Counted from the first letter of the stretch, positions 17,773 through 25,748 are shown. The stretch is 64,000 nt of DNA from Aquipuribacter hungaricus (GCF_042663885.1 NZ_JBHSXV010000001.1); one strand, 5' to 3'. The notes: a model not told the origin generated them from the letters alone. Program-made: numbers and translations.

Positions 17773-18795
17773 ATGAGACCCGCGCCCCGCGCCCTGCTGC
17801 TCGCCCCCGTCGTCGCCACCGTGCTCACGGTGGCCGCGTGCGGCGGCGGGACGGCGGCCGGCGGCAGCACGGACGAGGGCGCGGCCGGGGGCGGCGCCGC
17901 TGCGGCGCAGGACGGCGGGCTGCAGGTCGTCGCGGCGTTCTACCCGTTGCAGTTCCTCACCAGCCGCGTCGCGGGCGACCGCGCGGAGGTCACGAGCCTG
18001 ACGCCCCCTGGCGCGGAGCCGCACGACCTCGAGCTGAGCCCGCAGTCGCTCGCCGGCCTGGGCGAGGCGGACCTCGTGGTCGTCCTCGGCGGTTTCCAGC
18101 CGTCGCTCGACGACGCGCTGGGCACCTCCGACGCGCCGGTCCTCGACCTCGCCGAGGTGGCCGACCGCCCCTACGAGGGCCAGCACGACGACGCCCACGA
18201 GGGCGAGGGCGAGGAGGACCACGCGGCGGAGGAGACGCACGCCGACGAGGAGACGCACGGCGACGAGGACGGCGCCACGGACCCGCACTTCTGGACCGAC
18301 CCGACCCACATGGCCGAGGCCGCCGAGCAGGTCGCGGCCGCCCTCTCCGAGGCGGACCCCGAGGGCGCCGAGGCCTACGAGGCCGGCGCCGCGGCGCTGG
18401 CCGAGGAGCTCGGCGCGCTCGACACCGAGGCGCAGGAGGCCCTCGCCTCGTGCGAGGTCACCACGCTGGTCACCGCCCACGACGCTTTCGGCTACTTCGC
18501 CGACCGGTACGGCTTCGAGGTCCGCCCGGTCAACGGCATCACCCCCGACCAGGAGCCCGACGCCGGCACGCTCGCCGAGCTGTCGGACTTCGTCGCCGCC
18601 GAGGGCGTGACGACCGTCTACACCGAGACCCTGGTCTCCTCCGCGGTCGCCGACACCGTCGCCGCCGAGGCGGGCGTGCAGACCGCCGTCCTCGACCCGC
18701 TCGAGGGCCTGACCGACGACTCGTCCGGCGAGGACTACCTGGAGATCATGCGCGCGAACATCGACGTGGTGCGGGACGGCCAGTCGTGCGCCTGA
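17773..18795 (+). CDS. znuA: Zinc ABC transporter substrate-binding lipoprotein (ZnuA-like)
   Basis: A cluster A-I metal-binding lipoprotein of 340 residues. The lipobox LTVAAC places the lipidated cysteine at about residue 23. The metal-binding pattern is visible: H in PPGAEPHDLELS, H in ATDPHFWTDP, H in VTAHDAFGYFADRY and an acidic residue later in YTETLVSS. Between the first two histidines lies a His/Glu/Asp-rich loop (about residues 137-170, repeats of DDAHEGEGEEDHA type). This loop is characteristic of zinc rather than manganese binders. It is the first gene of a tightly packed zinc block. Confidence 0.9.
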   Translation: MRPAPRALLLAPVVATVLTVAACGGGTAAGGSTDEGAAGGGAAAAQDGGLQVVAAFYPLQFLTSRVAGDRAEVTSLTPPGAEPHDLELSPQSLAGLGEADLVVVLGGFQPSLDDALGTSDAPVLDLAEVADRPYEGQHDDAHEGEGEEDHAAEETHADEETHGDEDGATDPHFWTDPTHMAEAAEQVAAALSEADPEGAEAYEAGAAALAEELGALDTEAQEALASCEVTTLVTAHDAFGYFADRYGFEVRPVNGITPDQEPDAGTLAELSDFVAAEGVTTVYTETLVSSAVADTVAAEAGVQTAVLDPLEGLTDDSSGEDYLEIMRANIDVVRDGQSCA

Positions 18796-19589
18796 GCACC
18801 CGCGCCCCCGGGCCGGCCACCGTCGCCAGCGAGCCCCTGCCCGCGTCCGTGCAGGACACGGCGGTGCCGGCGCTGCTGCTGCAGCACGCCACGGTCGGCT
18901 ACGGCCGACGTCCCGTCGTCCACTCCGCCGACCTGCGCGTCGAACAGGGGCAGGCGGTCGCCCTGCTCGGCGCCAACGGCTCGGGCAAGTCGACCCTGGT
19001 GCGGGGCATCCTGGGCCTGGCCGAGGTCCTGTCCGGCCACGTCGACGTGCTCGGCGAGCACGTCGAGCACGGCGCCTCGGCCGCGGCGTCCCTGGTCGGC
19101 TACGTGCCCCAGCGTCACAGCGTGTCCGGCGCCGTCCCCAGCACGGCGGCCGAGGTCGTCGGGGCCGGGCTGCTGGCCTCGCGCGGGTTCTGGCGGGCGC
19201 CCCGGCGCGGCGACCGCGACCGCGTCATGGCCGCCCTGGCCGAGGTCGGGCTCGCCGACCGGGCCCGGACCCGGGTGGCGGAGCTGTCCGGCGGGCAGCA
19301 GCGGCGGGTGCTCATCGCCCGAGCGCTCGTGTCCTCGCCCCGGCTGCTGGTCCTCGACGAGCCGACCGCCGGCGTCGACCGGCGCAGCACCGAGCAGCTC
19401 GTGCGCACGCTCGCCGAGGTCAAGGCCGCCGGCCGGGCCATGCTCGTGGTCACCCACGACCTGGCCGAGCTGGGCCCGGTCCCGGACCGCGCGGTCACCA
19501 TGCAGGACGGCCGGGTCGCCTCCGACCTGGCCTGCGTGTGCGACCCGGCGACCGGGTGCTGCACGACTGTCCCGGCCGGGCAGGTCTGA
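18786..19589 (+). CDS. znuC: Zinc ABC transporter ATP-binding protein (ZnuC-like)
   Basis: A 267-residue ATPase that powers the importer. It has Walker A GANGSGKST (about residues 62-70), signature LSGGQQRR, Walker B LLVLDEPT and the H-loop VTHD. The start GTG overlaps the end of znuA by ten bases and gives a 30-residue N-terminal extension before the first strand (LLLQHATVGYG), so the real start could be internal. The C-terminus ends with a short cysteine cluster (CVCDPATGCC), possibly metal-binding. The permease follows after one base. Confidence 0.92.
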   Translation: MRLSTRAPGPATVASEPLPASVQDTAVPALLLQHATVGYGRRPVVHSADLRVEQGQAVALLGANGSGKSTLVRGILGLAEVLSGHVDVLGEHVEHGASAAASLVGYVPQRHSVSGAVPSTAAEVVGAGLLASRGFWRAPRRGDRDRVMAALAEVGLADRARTRVAELSGGQQRRVLIARALVSSPRLLVLDEPTAGVDRRSTEQLVRTLAEVKAAGRAMLVVTHDLAELGPVPDRAVTMQDGRVASDLACVCDPATGCCTTVPAGQV

Positions 19590-19590
19590 C

Positions 19591-20598
19591 GTGCTCGCGG
19601 TCCTCGACTACGACTTCATGCGCCGGGCCCTGCTCGCGGCGCTCATGGTGGGCACGGTGGCCCCGCTCGTCGGGGTGTTCGTCGTCCAGCGGCGGCTGTC
19701 CCTCATCGGCGACGGGATCGGCCACGTGGCCCTCGCCGGCGTCGCCGTCGGGCTCATCACCGGCAGCTCGCCGACCTGGGTGGCGCTCGTCGCGGCGGTG
19801 CTCGCGGCCGTGGCGCTGGAGCTGGTCCGGGCCTCCGGGCGCACCAGCGGCGACCTCGCCCTGGCGATGCTCTTCTACGCCGGAATCGCGGCCGGCGTCG
19901 TGCTCGTCAGCCTGTCCCCCGACGGCAGCGCGGCCAACCTCGTCGCCTACCTGTTCGGGTCCATCACCACGACGACCTCCGCGGACCTGGCGCTGTTCGC
20001 CGGGCTGGCCGTCCTCGTCGTCGTCAGCGTCGCCCTGCTCGGGCGCGCGCTGTACGCGGTGAGCGACGACGAGGAGTTCGCCCGCGCCTCGGGGCTGCCG
20101 GTGCTCGCGGTCAACCTCGTGCTCGCGGTGCTCGTGGCCGCCACCGTGGTGCTGAGCATGAGGGTGGTGGGCCTGCTGCTCATCAGCGCGCTCATGGTGG
20201 TGCCGGTGGCCCTGGCCCAGCTGGTCGCGCGCAGCTTCGCCCAGACCGTGGTCGTCGCCTGCGCCACGGGGCTCGTCGCCTCGCTGCTGGGGACCACGCT
20301 GTCCTTCTACGCCGACACCCCCTCCGGCGGGACGATCGTCCTGCTGGCGGTCGGCGCCTTCGCCGTCACCGCCCTGGCCACCCTCGGCACCGGCAGGGCG
20401 CGCGCCCTGCGCCACCGACGCCGGCACGGGCTGCCCGAGCAGCACGGCGACCACGTCCACCACGGTGAGCACGTCCACGGCGAGGACGGCTGCGAGCACC
20501 CGGTCGTCGCCCACCACGACCACGTCGACTACGTGCACGACGGTCACCGGCACTCGCCGCGCCTGACCCGGCACGGCGTCGGCTACGACGAGCACTGA
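19591..20598 (+). CDS. znuB: Zinc ABC transporter permease (ZnuB-like) with His-rich tail
   Basis: An ABC-3 family permease of 335 residues. About eight hydrophobic segments run from LLAALMVGTVAPLVGVFVV to VLLAVGAFAVTALATL, with the family motif LSLIGDGIGHVALAGVAVG. The last 60 residues are hydrophilic and hold about 17 histidines (stretches such as HGDHVHHGEHVHG and AHHDHVDYVHDGHRH). These are probably cytoplasmic and likely to bind zinc. The tail is not part of the core family. It sits between znuC and the ArsR-type regulator in one plus-strand run. Confidence 0.92.
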   Translation: MLAVLDYDFMRRALLAALMVGTVAPLVGVFVVQRRLSLIGDGIGHVALAGVAVGLITGSSPTWVALVAAVLAAVALELVRASGRTSGDLALAMLFYAGIAAGVVLVSLSPDGSAANLVAYLFGSITTTTSADLALFAGLAVLVVVSVALLGRALYAVSDDEEFARASGLPVLAVNLVLAVLVAATVVLSMRVVGLLLISALMVVPVALAQLVARSFAQTVVVACATGLVASLLGTTLSFYADTPSGGTIVLLAVGAFAVTALATLGTGRARALRHRRRHGLPEQHGDHVHHGEHVHGEDGCEHPVVAHHDHVDYVHDGHRHSPRLTRHGVGYDEH

Positions 20599-20612
20599 GG
20601 AGCACCGGGACC

Positions 20613-20957
20613 GTGGCGGACGGGACGGCGCGCCTTCTCGAGGAGCACGAGGCGGTCAGCGAGCTCTTCCGCACGCTCGGCTCCCCCGTGCGGGTCGCCG
20701 TGGTCACCCTGCTCAGCGAGGGCGAGATGTGCGTGCACGAGCTCGTCGACGCCCTGGCCCTCCCCCAGCCGCTCGTGTCGCAGCACCTGCGGGTGCTGCG
20801 GGAGGCCCACCTGGTGACCCGGACCCGCCGCGGCCGCGAGGTCGCCTACGTCCTGGGCGACCACCACGTCGCGCACATCGTCGCCGACGCCCGCACGCAC
20901 GCCGTCGAGCAGGCCCCGGCCGTCCTCGACGACGACCCGCACGAGCCGCCGGCATGA
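20613..20957 (+). CDS. ArsR/SmtB-family metal-sensing repressor
   Basis: A 114-residue winged-helix regulator: LFRTLGSPVRVAVVTLL, then the recognition helix LPQPLVSQHLRVLREAHLV and the wing TRRGREVAYVL. Helix 5 carries the complete zinc site D83-x-H85-x10-H96-x2-E99, as in SmtB/CzrA sensors, so it probably releases DNA when zinc is high. The GTG start follows GAGGAG. From memory, it corresponds by position to mycobacterial smtB (Rv2358), directly before zur. Confidence 0.88.
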   Translation: MADGTARLLEEHEAVSELFRTLGSPVRVAVVTLLSEGEMCVHELVDALALPQPLVSQHLRVLREAHLVTRTRRGREVAYVLGDHHVAHIVADARTHAVEQAPAVLDDDPHEPPA

Positions 20958-20988
20958 CGGCCGCGGCCCCGTGGCAGGGTGGGCGGCC

Positions 20989-21396
20989 GTGAGCACCGAG
21001 ACCTCCCCCGTGCGACGGCACACCCGGCAGCGCGCCGCCGTGCACGCCGCCCTGGAGCGGACCGAGGAGTTCGTCAGCGCGCAGGAGCTGCACGCCGCGC
21101 TGCGCGCCGAGGGCGACCGGATCGGGCTGGCCACGGTCTACCGGTCGCTGCAGACGCTCACCGAGGATGGCCAGGTCGACGTGCGCCGCGGCAGCGACGG
21201 CGAGGCGCTGTACCGCCGCTGCAGCACCGGCCACCACCACCACCTGGTGTGCCGCCGCTGCGGGCGCACCGTGGAGGTCGAGTCGCGCGTGGTCGAGCGG
21301 TGGGCGGCCGGCGTGGCGGCCGACAACGGCTTCGTCGACGCCGTGCACACCGTCGAGATCACCGGTACCTGCGCGGCCTGCGCCGCGGCCGGCTGA
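20989..21396 (+). CDS. zur: Zinc uptake regulator Zur (Fur family)
   Basis: A 135-residue Fur-family repressor. The winged helix ends with LATVYRSLQTLTEDGQVDV. The sensing segment GHHHHLVCRRC follows, and the structural zinc site uses C88, C91, C128 and C131 (CRRC and CAAC). The cluster of four histidines at 82-85 supplies the regulatory site. Lack of the Fe-type extra motifs and the location next to znuABC and an SmtB-like gene support Zur rather than Fur. The GTG at 20989 was preferred over one at 20971, which adds only MAGWAA. Confidence 0.9.
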   Translation: MSTETSPVRRHTRQRAAVHAALERTEEFVSAQELHAALRAEGDRIGLATVYRSLQTLTEDGQVDVRRGSDGEALYRRCSTGHHHHLVCRRCGRTVEVESRVVERWAAGVAADNGFVDAVHTVEITGTCAACAAAG

Positions 21397-21447
21397 GCCA
21401 GGCGCGCTGAGGCTCAGGGGCAGGCTGAGGGTCAGGGGCCGACCGGG

Positions 21448-22272
21448 TCAGCTGCCCCGGACCGCGTCGACCGCGCCGCCCCAGCGGCGGTCCCGGCGGG
21501 CGTAGGTCTCGCACGCCCGCCAGAGCGAGCGGCGGTCCACGTCGGGCCACAGCTCGTCGGTGAAGACCAGCTCGGCGTAGGCGGACTGCCACAGCAGGAA
21601 GTTCGACGTCCGCTGCTCCCCGGACACCCGCCAGAACATGTCGACGTCCGGCATGTCGGGCTCGTCGAGGTGGGCGGCGAGGAGCTCCTCGTCGACGTCC
21701 TTGGGCGACAGGGTGCCCGCCCGCACCTTGGCGGCGATCGCGGCCACGGCGTCGACGATCTCGGCCCGCCCGCCGTAGTTGACGCACATGGTGAGCGTGC
21801 AGACCGTGTTGTCGCGGGTGAGCTCCTCGGCGCGCTGGAGCTCGTCGACCACGCTGCGCCACAGCCGCGGCCGCCGACCGGCCCACCGGACCCGGACGCC
21901 CCAGGCGTGCATCTCGTCGCGGCGGCGGCGGATGACGTCCCGGTTGAAGCCCATGAGGAAGGCGACCTCCTCGGGCGACCGCTTCCAGTTCTCGGTGCTG
22001 AACGCGTAGGCGGAGACGTGGCCCACGCCGAGCTCGATGGCGCCGGCGACCACGTCGAGCAGCGCGGCCTCGCCGGCCTCGTGCCCCCGGGTGCGCGGCA
22101 GGCCGCGGCTGTTGGCCCAGCGGCCGTTGCCGTCCATGACGACGGCCACGTGGCGCGGGACGAGCTCGGCGGGGATGGCGGGCGGGGTGGCCCCGCTCGG
22201 GTGCGCCGGCGGTCGCTGCGGCGAGGACGGCTGCGGCGTCACGGGCTGCCACCCGGGGCCCTGGCGGCTCAC
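21448..22272 (-). CDS. uppS: Isoprenyl (undecaprenyl/decaprenyl) diphosphate synthase
   Basis: A cis-prenyltransferase making the lipid carrier for cell-wall synthesis. The motifs in order are HVAVVMDGNGRWA (catalytic D47), RGHEAG, AYAFSTENWKR, and near the end the pyrophosphate-binding ELWPDVDR...YARRDRRWGG. Of the 274 residues, the first 35 are a Pro-rich extension. The start is a GTG overlapping the recO stop (GTGA), so the two genes are translationally coupled. This recO-uppS order is standard in actinobacteria. Confidence 0.95.
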   Translation of the reverse strand: MSRQGPGWQPVTPQPSSPQRPPAHPSGATPPAIPAELVPRHVAVVMDGNGRWANSRGLPRTRGHEAGEAALLDVVAGAIELGVGHVSAYAFSTENWKRSPEEVAFLMGFNRDVIRRRRDEMHAWGVRVRWAGRRPRLWRSVVDELQRAEELTRDNTVCTLTMCVNYGGRAEIVDAVAAIAAKVRAGTLSPKDVDEELLAAHLDEPDMPDVDMFWRVSGEQRTSNFLLWQSAYAELVFTDELWPDVDRRSLWRACETYARRDRRWGGAVDAVRGS

Positions 22273-23000
22273 GGTCGCTCCACCAGGCGCAGGGAGCGCA
22301 CGCCGGACTCCAGGTGCCACTGCAGCAGGGCGGTGACCACCTCGCTGGCGCGGCGCCGCGCCCAGTCCTCGCTGGCCTCCGCCGCGTCCCAGTCCCCGCT
22401 GAGCAGCTCGGCGAGCAGCCGCACGGTCTCGGCGGGCAGGTGCGCGGAGCCCTGCGCGCGGCACACCGGGCAGACCACCCCGCCCGCGTCCAGGGCCACC
22501 GCGGAGTGCGGCCCGGGGGCGCCGCAGCGGGTGCAGGCGTCGAAGCCGGGCCCGTAGCCGGCGACGGCCAGGGCGCGCAGGGCGAAGGCGTCGAGCACCA
22601 GGCCGGGCTCGCGCCGGGTGACCGTGAGCGCGTTGAGCCCGCCGACCAGCAGCGAGTACAGCGCCGGCGACGGCTCCCGCTCGACCGGCAGCAGCCGCAG
22701 CGCGGTCTCCAGGACGGCGGTGCCCGCGGTGTAGCGGGCGTAGTCCGCGCCGACGTACTGGGCGAACGGGTGCACGGTCTCGGCCTGCGTGACGATGTCG
22801 AGCGAGCGGCCGGTGTGCAGCTGGAGGTCGACGTGGCTCATCGGTTCCAGCCGGGCCCCGAACTTGGAGCGGGTGCGCCGGACCCCCTTGGCGACCGCCC
22901 GGACGAGCCCGGTCTCGCGGCAGAGCACCGTGACGATCTTGTCCGCCTCGCCGAGCAGGTGGCTGCGCAGCACCACGCCGGTGTCGCGGTAGAGGCCCAC
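22269..23000 (-). CDS. recO: DNA repair protein RecO
   Basis: A mediator that loads RecA on SSB-coated DNA in the RecFOR pathway. The N-terminal OB fold is clear (YRDTGVVLRSHLLGEADKIVTVL, AKGVRRTRSKFGARLEP). The C-terminal helical part contains the zinc finger CTRCG...CPVCR typical of the family. The length of 243 residues is normal. It starts at GTG and its stop overlaps the uppS start. A strong inverted repeat lies upstream and separates it from the small ORF. Confidence 0.95.
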   Translation of the reverse strand: MGLYRDTGVVLRSHLLGEADKIVTVLCRETGLVRAVAKGVRRTRSKFGARLEPMSHVDLQLHTGRSLDIVTQAETVHPFAQYVGADYARYTAGTAVLETALRLLPVEREPSPALYSLLVGGLNALTVTRREPGLVLDAFALRALAVAGYGPGFDACTRCGAPGPHSAVALDAGGVVCPVCRAQGSAHLPAETVRLLAELLSGDWDAAEASEDWARRRASEVVTALLQWHLESGVRSLRLVERP

Positions 23001-23040
23001 GGGGCCATCATGCCCCGCCGCGGGGACGGGCCCCGGACGC

Positions 23041-23095
23041 CACGAGGCCCGTCACCGGTGGCGCCGTGGTGGCAGCCGGGGTGACGGGCCTCGTG
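23041..23095. terminator. Long inverted repeat upstream of recO
   Basis: Sixteen-base perfect arms CACGAGGCCCGTCACC and GGTGACGGGCCTCGTG around a 23-base loop. The repeat lies 41 bases before recO and 37 bases after the leftward 35-codon ORF, so it probably ends that small transcript. Confidence 0.6.
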
Positions 23096-23131
23096 ACGGG
23101 GGGTGCGGACGCACCCCCGTGCGGGGCAGCC

Positions 23132-23239
23132 TCAGAGGCGGGTGCGCCTGGGGTTGGCCAGCGAGGTGTCGGGCGCGTCCAGCTTGGCGGTGAGGCTGGC
23201 GGCGGTGGGGAGCGTGAGGTCGGTGGTGTCGGGGTTCAT
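23132..23239 (-). CDS. Small 35-residue protein or peptide, unknown function
   Basis: An ATG-started ORF with GGAGG six bases upstream. It begins MNPDTTDLTLPTAASL and ends ANPRRTRL. It is Thr/Leu/Ala-rich, with an acidic first half and a basic tail, no cysteine, and no membrane or signal segment. Its own candidate promoter (CATACT about 45 bases upstream of the ATG) and a strong hairpin after the stop suggest a separate short transcript between leuA/DUF4190 and recO. It could be a small functional protein or a precursor peptide. No modification enzyme is adjacent. Confidence 0.5.
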   Translation of the reverse strand: MNPDTTDLTLPTAASLTAKLDAPDTSLANPRRTRL

Positions 23240-23358
23240 GGTGGGCCTCCGCGGTCGTACGACGTGACGACGATCGGTCGTCCTGACGAGTATGACCCGG
23301 CTGGGCCGTCCGGAAACGTCGTCTGCGTCACACCGGCCCCCCGGCCGGCACGTTCCGT

Positions 23359-23892
23359 CTAGCCCTGGCCCCCGAGCAGGACCGGGAGGGTGGTGGCGAC
23401 CACGCCGAGCAGCTGGGCGAGCACGGACAGCACCATGAGCAGCAGCAGGCCCGTGAGGCCGACGTTGACCCACAGCGCCACGGCCGCCAGCTCCCGCCCG
23501 GAGCGGGTGCCGGTGACCGGGTGCGTCTCGCGCCGGGCCAGGTAGGCGAGCACGATCCCGACCGGGGGGGCGACGGCGACGCACACCAGCGCCACGATCG
23601 CGAGGGTGCTGGTCGGCCGCACCGGTACCCAGCCGGGCGGCGGTCCGTACCCCGGGGGCCACGCCCCGGGCGGGCCGTACCCCGGCGCAGGGCCGTAGCC
23701 AGGTCCGGGGCCGTAGCCGGGCGCGGGGCCGTACCCGGGCCCAGCGCCGTAGCCGGGCGCGGGGCCGTACCCGGGCCCAGCGCCGTAGCCGGGCCCAGCG
23801 CCGTACCCGGGCCCAGCGCCGTACCCGGGCGGCGGCGCGTCCCGGGGCGCCGGACCGTCCCCGGGCACCTGCCCCGGCGGGGGCACGCTCAC
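23359..23892 (-). CDS. DUF4190-type membrane protein with PGYGP repeats
   Basis: A 177-residue protein. Residues about 20-85 are a Pro/Gly/Tyr repeat (PGYGAG and PGYGPA units of six residues). Two hydrophobic segments follow (STLAIVALVCVAVAPPVGIVLAYLA, split here by a short turn, and LAAVALWVNVGLTGLLLLMVLSVLA). This layout fits the DUF4190 family of small actinobacterial membrane proteins. The GTG start overlaps the leuA stop by GTGA, so it may be co-translated with leuA. The role is unknown. Confidence 0.8.
   Translation of the reverse strand: MSVPPPGQVPGDGPAPRDAPPPGYGAGPGYGAGPGYGAGPGYGPAPGYGAGPGYGPAPGYGPGPGYGPAPGYGPPGAWPPGYGPPPGWVPVRPTSTLAIVALVCVAVAPPVGIVLAYLARRETHPVTGTRSGRELAAVALWVNVGLTGLLLLMVLSVLAQLLGVVATTLPVLLGGQG
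23673..23834. repeat. Nine tandem 18-bp repeats in the DUF4190 gene
   Basis: Nine consecutive 18-base units of the type GGCCGTACCCGGGCCCAG or CGCCGTAGCCGGGCGCGG. Each encodes six residues of the PGYGP repeat on the minus strand. The units alternate between two variants, which indicates growth by duplication. Confidence 0.85.
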
Positions 23893-25628
23893 CTGCGCAG
23901 CGCCCGGTTGACGGCCGACACGACCGCCTCGAGCGAGGCCGTGACGATGTTCGCGTCGATGCCGACGCCCCAGAGCACCTGCCCGCCGACCGCGCACTCC
24001 ACGTAGGCGGCGGCGGTCGCGTCGCCGCCGGCGCTCATGGCGTGCTCGGCGTAGTCCAGGACGCGGACGTCGACGCCGACCTGCGCCATGGCGGTGGTGA
24101 ACGCCGCGATCGGGCCGTTCCCGGAAGCCGTGAGCGTGACCTCCTCCTGACCGTCACGGACGACGACGGTGAGGGTGTCGTCGGCGTCCACCTCGCCCCG
24201 CGACTCTACCGAGCGCAGCTCGAACCGGCCCCAGCGCGCCTCGGAGGTGCCGACCGGCAGGTACTCGTCAGCGAACACCGTCCACAGCTCGGCCGGGCTG
24301 ATCTCGCCGCCGCCGAGGTCGGCGTGCAGCTGCACCGCGTGGGACAGCTCGATCTGCAGCCGGCGCGGCAGGTCCAGGTGGTGCTCGGTCTTCATCAGGT
24401 AGGCGACGCCGCCCTTGCCGGACTGGCTGTTGACCCGGATGACGGCCTCGTAGCTCCGGCCCAGGTCCTTGGGGTCCACCGGCAGGTACGGCACGGCCCA
24501 GGCGTGCTCGTCGACGGGGACGCCGGCCTCGCGGGCGTCCTTCTCCAGGTGGTCGAAGCCCTTCTTGATGGCGTCCTGGTGGGAGCCGGAGAAGGCCGTG
24601 AACACCAGGTCGCCGCCGTAGGGGTGCCGCTCGTGCACGGGCAGCTGGTTGCAGTGCTCGACGGTGCGGCGGACGTCGTCGATGTCGGACAGGTCGACCA
24701 TGGGGTCGATCCCCTGGCTGAACATGTTGAGCGCCAGCGTCACCAGGTCGACGTTGCCGGTGCGCTCGCCGTTGCCGAACAGGCAGCCCTCGACGCGGTC
24801 CGCGCCGGCCAGCAGGCCCAGCTCGGCGGCCGCGACACCGGTGCCGCGGTCGTTGTGCGGGTGCAGGCTGAGCACGAGGGAGTCGCGGCCCTGCAGGTTG
24901 CGGTGCATCCACTCGATGGAGTCGGCGTACACGTTGGGCGTGGCCATCTCGACCGTCGCGGGCAGGTTGACGATGAGCGGGTTGTCCGGGGTCGGCTCGA
25001 GCACGTCGGCGACCTCGTCGCAGACCCGCTTGGCGAACTCCAGCTCGGTGCCGGTGTAGGACTCGGGGCTGTACTCGAAGCGGATCTCGGTGTCGCCCAT
25101 GTCCTCGGCGTACTTCTTGCAGAGCCGCGCCGCGGACGTCGCGATGTCGGCGATGCCGTCCATGTCGAGGCCGAACACGACGCGCCGCTGCAGCGTCGAG
25201 GTCGAGTTGTAGAAGTGGACGATGGCCTGCTTGGCCCCGACCAGGGACTCGTAGGTGCGGGCGATGAGGTGCTCGCGCGCCTGCGTGAGGACCTGGATCG
25301 TCACGTCGTCGGGGATGCGGCCGGTCTCGACCAGCGCGCGGACGAAGTCGAAGTCCGTCTGGCTGGCCGACGGGAAGCCGACCTCGATCTCCTTGTAGCC
25401 GAGGCGCACGAGCAGGTCGAACATCCGCATCTTGCGCTCGACGTTCATCGGGTCGATGAGCGCCTGGTTGCCGTCGCGCAGGTCGACCGCGCACCAGCGC
25501 GGGGCGGCCTCGAGGCGCTTGTCGGGCCAGGTCCGGTCCGGCAGCTCGACGCGGAGCTGCTCGTGGAAGGGGACGTAGCGACCGAAGGGCATGCCGGAGG
25601 GCTGCTGCGGGTGGATCGTGGGAGACAT
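23889..25628 (-). CDS. leuA: 2-isopropylmalate synthase
   Basis: The first committed step of leucine synthesis: acetyl-CoA plus 2-oxoisovalerate to 2-isopropylmalate. The 579-residue length is the long actinobacterial form. The catalytic barrel starts with CAVDLRDGNQALIDPM, contains the metal ligands in LHPHNDRGTG, and has the glycine-rich GNGERTGN. The C-terminal 120 residues form the leucine-feedback domain. A SD-like GAGG lies eight bases before the ATG and is partly covered by a possible stem. Upstream is a leucine leader peptide. The start of the DUF4190 gene overlaps the stop. Confidence 0.96.
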   Translation of the reverse strand: MSPTIHPQQPSGMPFGRYVPFHEQLRVELPDRTWPDKRLEAAPRWCAVDLRDGNQALIDPMNVERKMRMFDLLVRLGYKEIEVGFPSASQTDFDFVRALVETGRIPDDVTIQVLTQAREHLIARTYESLVGAKQAIVHFYNSTSTLQRRVVFGLDMDGIADIATSAARLCKKYAEDMGDTEIRFEYSPESYTGTELEFAKRVCDEVADVLEPTPDNPLIVNLPATVEMATPNVYADSIEWMHRNLQGRDSLVLSLHPHNDRGTGVAAAELGLLAGADRVEGCLFGNGERTGNVDLVTLALNMFSQGIDPMVDLSDIDDVRRTVEHCNQLPVHERHPYGGDLVFTAFSGSHQDAIKKGFDHLEKDAREAGVPVDEHAWAVPYLPVDPKDLGRSYEAVIRVNSQSGKGGVAYLMKTEHHLDLPRRLQIELSHAVQLHADLGGGEISPAELWTVFADEYLPVGTSEARWGRFELRSVESRGEVDADDTLTVVVRDGQEEVTLTASGNGPIAAFTTAMAQVGVDVRVLDYAEHAMSAGGDATAAAYVECAVGGQVLWGVGIDANIVTASLEAVVSAVNRALRR

Positions 25629-25631
25629 CTG

Positions 25632-25719
25632 GGTTCCTCGCCTGTGGGATGGGCCTGGGGGCCGGCAGGGTGGAACCTCCGCGCAGGGGCGGCCGACCTG
25701 TCAGTGGGCCCCGGCGCGG
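25632..25719 (-). promoter_or_regulatory. Putative leucine attenuator of leuA
   Basis: Two mutually adjacent foldings follow the leucine codons of the leader. Hairpin 1 joins 25708-25719 (CCGCGCCGGGGC) to 25679-25690 (GCCCCTGCGCGG) with a single mismatch, and its 5' arm lies inside the leader coding region. Hairpin 2 joins GGTTCC (25672-25677) to GGAACC (25632-25637), which covers part of the leuA SD sequence. A ribosome stalled on the leucine codons could change which pairing forms. The exact switch is inferred. Confidence 0.55.
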
Positions 25720-25748
25720 CGAGCAAGCAGGAGGCTGGTCGTCCGCAC
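25701..25748 (-). CDS. leuL: Leucine leader peptide of leuA
   Basis: A 15-codon ORF starting with GTG and reading MRTTSLLLARRAGAH. The three consecutive leucine codons (CTC CTG CTT) are what a leucine-sensing leader needs. A -10-like TACGTT ends six bases before the GTG, so the transcript probably starts at the GTG itself and is leaderless. The peptide lies in the same frame as the 3' end of the upstream LVIVD gene, whose last 15 codons are identical to it. Confidence 0.7.
   Translation of the reverse strand: MRTTSLLLARRAGAH

Noticed and set aside
23673..23834. CRISPR-like array
   Set aside because: The units are head to tail without spacers and encode a protein repeat in frame.
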